From contig CABQNF010000032.1 of NCBI GenBank assembly GCA_902465465.1, positions 1 to 8,533 of the forward strand: 8,533 nucleotides of DNA, in the 5' to 3' direction. The stretch comes from an uncultured Collinsella sp. Its GTDB lineage: Bacteria; Actinomycetota; Coriobacteriia; Coriobacteriales; Coriobacteriaceae. The notes beneath the pieces were generated by a model that was given only the letters and a program-made list of their open reading frames with translations, did no database searches and was not told the DNA's origin. The translations under genes were made by a program, and so were the position numbers. Below, piece by piece: positions 5,796-8,533 of the stretch (position 1 is the first letter of the stretch; each line of letters opens with the position of its first letter).

Positions 5796-6548
5796 CTACG
5801 AGATATTGCCCAAGAACGCCTTGGTACGCTCGCTCTTGGGATGGTCGAAGACCTCGCTCGGCGTACCCTCTTCCACGATAACGCCACCGTCCATAAAGAC
5901 GACGCGGTCGGCGACATCGCGGGCAAAGCCCATCTCGTGCGTCACGACGATCATGGTCATACCGTCGCGCGCTAGGTCGCGCATGACACTCAGAACGTCG
6001 CGAACCAGCTCGGGGTCGAGCGCCGACGTGGCCTCGTCAAAGAGCATGACGTGCGGGTTCATCGACAAGGCGCGGGCGATGGCAACGCGCTGCTGCTGGC
6101 CGCCCGAGAGCTGGCTCGGCATAAAGTCGATACGCTCGGCAAGACCGACCTTGGTCAGCTCCTCGACGGCAATCTTCTCGGCCTCTTCCTTGCTGCGCTT
6201 GAGCACCTTCTGCTGCGCGAGCATGACGTTCTTTTTGACTGAGAGGTGCGGGAACAAATTGAACTGCTGGAACACCATACCCAGATGCGTGCGCACCTTG
6301 TTAAGGTCGACGCCCTTGGCGCACACGTCCACGCCCTCGACGACAATCGAACCACTCGTGGGATGTTCTAGACGATTGATGCAGCGAAGCATCGTCGACT
6401 TGCCCGAGCCCGAAGGGCCCAGAACGACAACGACCTCGCCCTTATGCACATCCAGATCGATATCGCGCAGGACCACGTTGTCGCCAAAGGCCTTCTGGAG
6501 GTTCTTGATGCTGACAACGACCTCGTTCGAGTTATTGGTTTCGCTCAT
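5796..6548 (-). CDS. Polar amino-acid ABC transporter ATP-binding protein (GlnQ/HisP type)
   Basis: A complete 250-residue ABC ATPase of the usual length for amino-acid importers. Visible motifs in order: Walker A GPSGSGKS (44-51), Q-loop VFQQFNLFPH (92-101), ABC signature LSGGQQQR (147-154), Walker B VMLFDEATSALDP (167-179) with catalytic Glu172, and H-loop His204 (VVTHEMGFA). The NLFPHLSV segment and the C-terminal FDHPKSERTKAFL are typical of GlnQ-type proteins. It powers the permease encoded 12 bases upstream in the same operon; two subunits act on the cytoplasmic face. The ATG at 6548 is preceded by AGGAGG at seven bases. Substrate is not determined by the sequence; a polar or charged amino acid such as glutamine, or cystine, is likely for the family. 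No convincing intrinsic terminator was found downstream. Confidence 0.95.
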   Translation of the reverse strand: MSETNNSNEVVVSIKNLQKAFGDNVVLRDIDLDVHKGEVVVVLGPSGSGKSTMLRCINRLEHPTSGSIVVEGVDVCAKGVDLNKVRTHLGMVFQQFNLFPHLSVKKNVMLAQQKVLKRSKEEAEKIAVEELTKVGLAERIDFMPSQLSGGQQQRVAIARALSMNPHVMLFDEATSALDPELVRDVLSVMRDLARDGMTMIVVTHEMGFARDVADRVVFMDGGVIVEEGTPSEVFDHPKSERTKAFLGNIS

Positions 6549-6560
6549 AATGGAACCTCC

Positions 6561-7922
6561 TTACAGACCAGCGATATGGTCGGCGGGCGTCGCGACAACC
6601 TGTCCGGCGCTCTTGGTGGGACGCTTCTTTTTGGTTTCTGCCGTACCCAGCAGCCTCGCCTCAAGACCGCTCACCAAGCGCGCAAGCGGCAGGGTAATGA
6701 CCAGATAGAACAGGGCGGCAACCACATACGGCGTGATGGAGCCCGTCGTGGCCACGATGGTGCGGGCGTTCATGACGATCTCGACCACGCCCACAGCGGC
6801 AAGCAGCGACGTATCCTTGTAAAGCAGGATAAACTCGCTGGTCAGCGTAGGCAGGACATTGCGGAACGTCTGCGGAATCATAACGTAGAGCAGCGTCTGG
6901 AAGGCATTCATGCCCAGCGAGCGAGCGGCCTCGTTTTGGCCCTTGGGGATCGATTGAATACCGGCACGGAAGATCTCGCACAGGTACGCAGACGAGTTCA
7001 TGGCCATGACGATTACGCCCAAGACATAGTCGTCAACCTTGACGCCGGCAAGCGGCAGGCCAAAGAATGCAATATAGATCTGCAGGAACGCCGGCGTACC
7101 GCGGATGATATTCACATAGATGCCGGCAAGGCAGCGCAGGATGCGCGATTTGGATATGCGCATGAGCGACAGGGCAAAGCCAAAGGGGATCGCCAGCGGA
7201 AACGCCACAAGCACAATCGAGAGCGACATAAGGAAGCCCTTGAAGACGATCGGCAGGCTTTGGACTAAAATGACCGGGTTCAAGAACAGGCGCAGGAACA
7301 TATTGGAGTTCCAGGCCTCGACCCACGGCTGCCCCTTAAGATCGGCCAGGAAGTTATCGAAGGCCGTCACGCCCTTAATCTCGACGGAAGGAATCTTGGA
7401 AACCTTCTTGGTCGAACCGTCGGCGAGCGTATAGGTGCCGCTAAAGGCCTCATCGCCGCCCTCGACGGGAAACGTCACGCCGTAAACCTCAACGCGGAAA
7501 TAGCCGCCGGCGGGCGCCGTCTCGCCAAAGTCGATCTTGAGCGTCTGGCCGTTAGCCTTGCACGTGGGCTTCATGGGCGTACGATCCATGAGGTCCTCGC
7601 CCGAGAGCATCGTCAATCGCGTGTCATCGGTACCAAACGTCGTACCGTCGACAAACGTCAGCGAAAGACCGCTCAGCTCCTCGTCGGCATCGGCTTGAAC
7701 CTCCCAGGTAATGCGCGTCTCGGTACCGCCGACCACAGCGCTGCCCGAACCGGTGTTGGGTCGGGCGGTAATCTTTGCGGTCTCAAGCGCCTGGGCGGTC
7801 GTAGGCGCATATGCCCCCGCGCACACCAGAGCGAGCGCCACGGCCATGACGCAGGCTAGCTTTTGGAGCAAGGCGGGCAGTGGAAAACGCTGCTCCGCGG
7901 CCCCTTTGTTCAGTCGAGACAA
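6561..7922 (-). CDS. Amino-acid ABC transporter permease fused to an N-terminal signal peptide and exported beta-domain
   Basis: A 453-residue permease, about twice the usual 220 or so of the HisM/GlnP family. Residues 1-45 look like a signal sequence (hydrophobic 22-39, possible cleavage after TAQA). Residues about 46-185 are polar and strand-rich (ITARPN, TRITWEVQ, LSLTFVDG, LKIDFGE, FRVEVYGVTF, GTYTLADGS), suggesting an extracellular Ig-like or other beta-sandwich domain I cannot name. A short helical linker leads to the canonical permease at about 215-430: membrane helices, RGTPAFLQIYIAFFGLP (274-290) and the EAA loop EAARSLGM (331-338) that docks on the ATPase. The tail is basic and cytoplasmic. 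I chose TTG at 7922: AGGAG lies five bases before it and translation then begins just ahead of the signal sequence. An ATG at 8027 in the same frame lies inside the terminator-like hairpin after the binding-protein gene and is rejected. The fused domain may contact the binding protein, which is inference. Confidence 0.88.
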   Translation of the reverse strand: MSRLNKGAAEQRFPLPALLQKLACVMAVALALVCAGAYAPTTAQALETAKITARPNTGSGSAVVGGTETRITWEVQADADEELSGLSLTFVDGTTFGTDDTRLTMLSGEDLMDRTPMKPTCKANGQTLKIDFGETAPAGGYFRVEVYGVTFPVEGGDEAFSGTYTLADGSTKKVSKIPSVEIKGVTAFDNFLADLKGQPWVEAWNSNMFLRLFLNPVILVQSLPIVFKGFLMSLSIVLVAFPLAIPFGFALSLMRISKSRILRCLAGIYVNIIRGTPAFLQIYIAFFGLPLAGVKVDDYVLGVIVMAMNSSAYLCEIFRAGIQSIPKGQNEAARSLGMNAFQTLLYVMIPQTFRNVLPTLTSEFILLYKDTSLLAAVGVVEIVMNARTIVATTGSITPYVVAALFYLVITLPLARLVSGLEARLLGTAETKKKRPTKSAGQVVATPADHIAGL

Positions 7923-7927
7923 GGTGG

Positions 7928-7932
7928 CTCCT
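7928..7932 (-). promoter_or_regulatory. Ribosome binding site fixing the TTG start of the permease
   Basis: On the minus strand AGGAG is followed by CCACC and then TTG at 7922. No ATG or GTG in this frame near the signal sequence has a comparable site, so this decides the unusual TTG start. Confidence 0.7.
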
Positions 7933-7957
7933 ATCGTAGAAGTTGCCGACAAAACGA

Positions 7958-7976
7958 GACGGAAACGCTCTCCGTC
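7958..7976 (-). other. Second hairpin in the binding protein-permease gap
   Basis: GACGGA and TCCGTC (arms 7971-7976 and 7958-7963) form a perfect 6-bp stem with a 7-base loop on the minus-strand transcript, followed by TCGTTTTG. It lies between the stronger hairpin at 7991-8018 and the permease ribosome site. It shares the CGGAGAG and TTTCCGT words with that hairpin, so the two could pair with each other. Confidence 0.45.
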
Positions 7977-7987
7977 AAGAGAAGCGC

Positions 7988-8018
7988 AAAGGCCCTCTCC
8001 GCCAAAACGGAAAGGGCC
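7988..8018 (-). terminator. Terminator-like hairpin after the binding-protein gene (partial terminator or mRNA stabiliser)
   Basis: Arms 8008-8018 and 7991-8001 form an 11-bp GC-rich stem with one U-G wobble and a 6-base loop on the minus-strand transcript, followed by only three T residues (7990-7988). It starts 22 bases after the binding-protein stop. In ABC import operons such a hairpin commonly lets binding protein be made in excess over permease and ATPase, either by partial termination or by blocking 3' exonucleases; the short T-tract suits incomplete termination. Function is inferred. Confidence 0.7.
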
Positions 8019-8040
8019 CGCGCGCAATCAAGTAACTATT

Positions 8041-8533
8041 TTACTTGATGTTGTACTTAGCCATGAGGGCGTCAACGGTACCGTCATCGGTCAGGTCCTT
8101 GATGGCCTGGTTGATGTCGTCCTTGAGCTTGGTGTTGCCCTGGTTGATGGCGATGGCGTACTCCTCGCCGGTGCTGATCTGCTTGATGGTCTGGCAGGTG
8201 TTGAACTGCTCGGCGGTCAGCTGGCTGGCAACGGAGCGGTTGGTGACTACGGCGTCACCCTTATCGGACTGCAAGGCGCTGAAGCACTCGGTAGCATCCT
8301 TGTAGGGGACGATCTTGGCCTTGGGGAAGTTCTCCTGGGCAAAGGCCTCGGCGGTCGAGCCAGACTGGACGATGATGGTAGCGTCGGCGTTGTTGAGCTT
8401 CTCGCTGTAGTTGTCAGCCGTGATGTCGGCGTTATCGACCTTGGTCACGATAGCTTGATCGTCCATGTAGTAGGAATCGGAGAAAGCGACTTCCTTCTCA
8501 CGCTCGGGAGTGTCGGTGATAGCCGCGATGGAG
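8041..8533 (-). CDS. Amino-acid ABC transporter substrate-binding protein (SBP_bac_3), C-terminal part, 5' end outside window
   Basis: The frame is open to the right edge and ends at TAA (8043-8041), giving about 164 residues of an extracellular solute-binding protein of family 3. The hallmark TDTPEREKEVAFSDSYY appears near the right edge (about 8517-8467), followed by the second lobe: IIVQSGSTAEAF, a stretch around KIVPYKDATECFSALQSDKGDAVVTNR (the GDAVV strand and domain hinge), EEYAIAINQGNTKLKDDINQAIKDLTDDGTVDALMAKYNIK at the end. These are standard family-3 features: ligand binds in the cleft between lobes and is handed to the permease. The signal peptide or lipobox would be upstream and cannot be seen. 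It is the first visible gene of the operon with the permease and ATPase. The ligand is not settled; a polar amino acid is expected. Confidence 0.93.
   Translation of the reverse strand, partial: SIAAITDTPEREKEVAFSDSYYMDDQAIVTKVDNADITADNYSEKLNNADATIIVQSGSTAEAFAQENFPKAKIVPYKDATECFSALQSDKGDAVVTNRSVASQLTAEQFNTCQTIKQISTGEEYAIAINQGNTKLKDDINQAIKDLTDDGTVDALMAKYNIK

Noticed and set aside
5785..6708. 307-codon plus-strand open frame
   Set aside because: It lies opposite the ABC ATPase with all its motifs, its translation is Ser/Thr/Arg-rich with no recognisable domain, and it spans two genes.
6444..7268. 274-codon plus-strand open frame
   Set aside because: It is antisense to the ATPase start and the permease, and its translation is rich in Arg/Asp/His as expected of a shadow frame.
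7923..8027. Permease start at ATG 8027
   Set aside because: This stretch holds two hairpins, gives a non-membrane, non-signal N-terminus and has no ribosome site; TTG 7922 is far better placed.
1..8533. Mobile element, phage or CRISPR content
   Set aside because: No transposase, integrase or phage motif, no terminal repeats, and the only tandem array is the in-frame 27-bp repeat.

Overview
The window looks like chromosomal DNA of a GC-rich gut actinobacterium of the class Coriobacteriia, most likely Collinsella or a close relative. This is an inference from gene content: a Gram-positive UmuC-like polymerase paired with a YolD protein, a sortase-anchored surface protein with an LPRAG sorting signal, a DUF3793/clostridial-type flavodoxin pair, and an amino-acid ABC permease carrying its own exported domain. 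I saw no rRNA, tRNA, insertion sequence, integrase or CRISPR array. The window looks like ordinary core and niche-adaptation genes rather than a mobile island.

Layout, left to right. (1) 1-1198, plus strand: the 3' part of a Y-family translesion DNA polymerase gene, overlapped by 8 bases by a yolD-like gene. (2) 1195-3717, minus strand: a large exported cell-wall protein, probably a beta-propeller with a helical/acidic-repeat insertion. Its stop overlaps the yolD stop by four bases, and its best terminator lies inside the yolD coding sequence. (3) 3718-3989: AT-rich, structured intergenic DNA. (4) 3990-4373, minus strand: a small membrane-anchored heavy-metal (HMA) protein with a CsoR-like operator just upstream. 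(5) 4548-5718, plus strand: DUF3793 protein and short-chain flavodoxin behind a clear sigma-70-type promoter. (6) 8533-5796, minus strand: a polar amino-acid ABC transporter in the order binding protein (cut by the right edge), permease, ATPase. Two hairpins separate the binding-protein gene from the permease gene.

The genes fall into independent modules: DNA-damage tolerance, a surface protein, copper/metal handling, flavodoxin-based low-iron redox metabolism (inferred), and amino-acid uptake. Nothing here is a clearly new multi-gene system. The best leads are the permease with a signal peptide and extracellular beta-domain, the tandem hairpins between binding protein and permease with possible alternative pairing, the terminator embedded in the opposing gene, the CsoR-like operator, and the Cys-rich insert in the DUF3793 protein.
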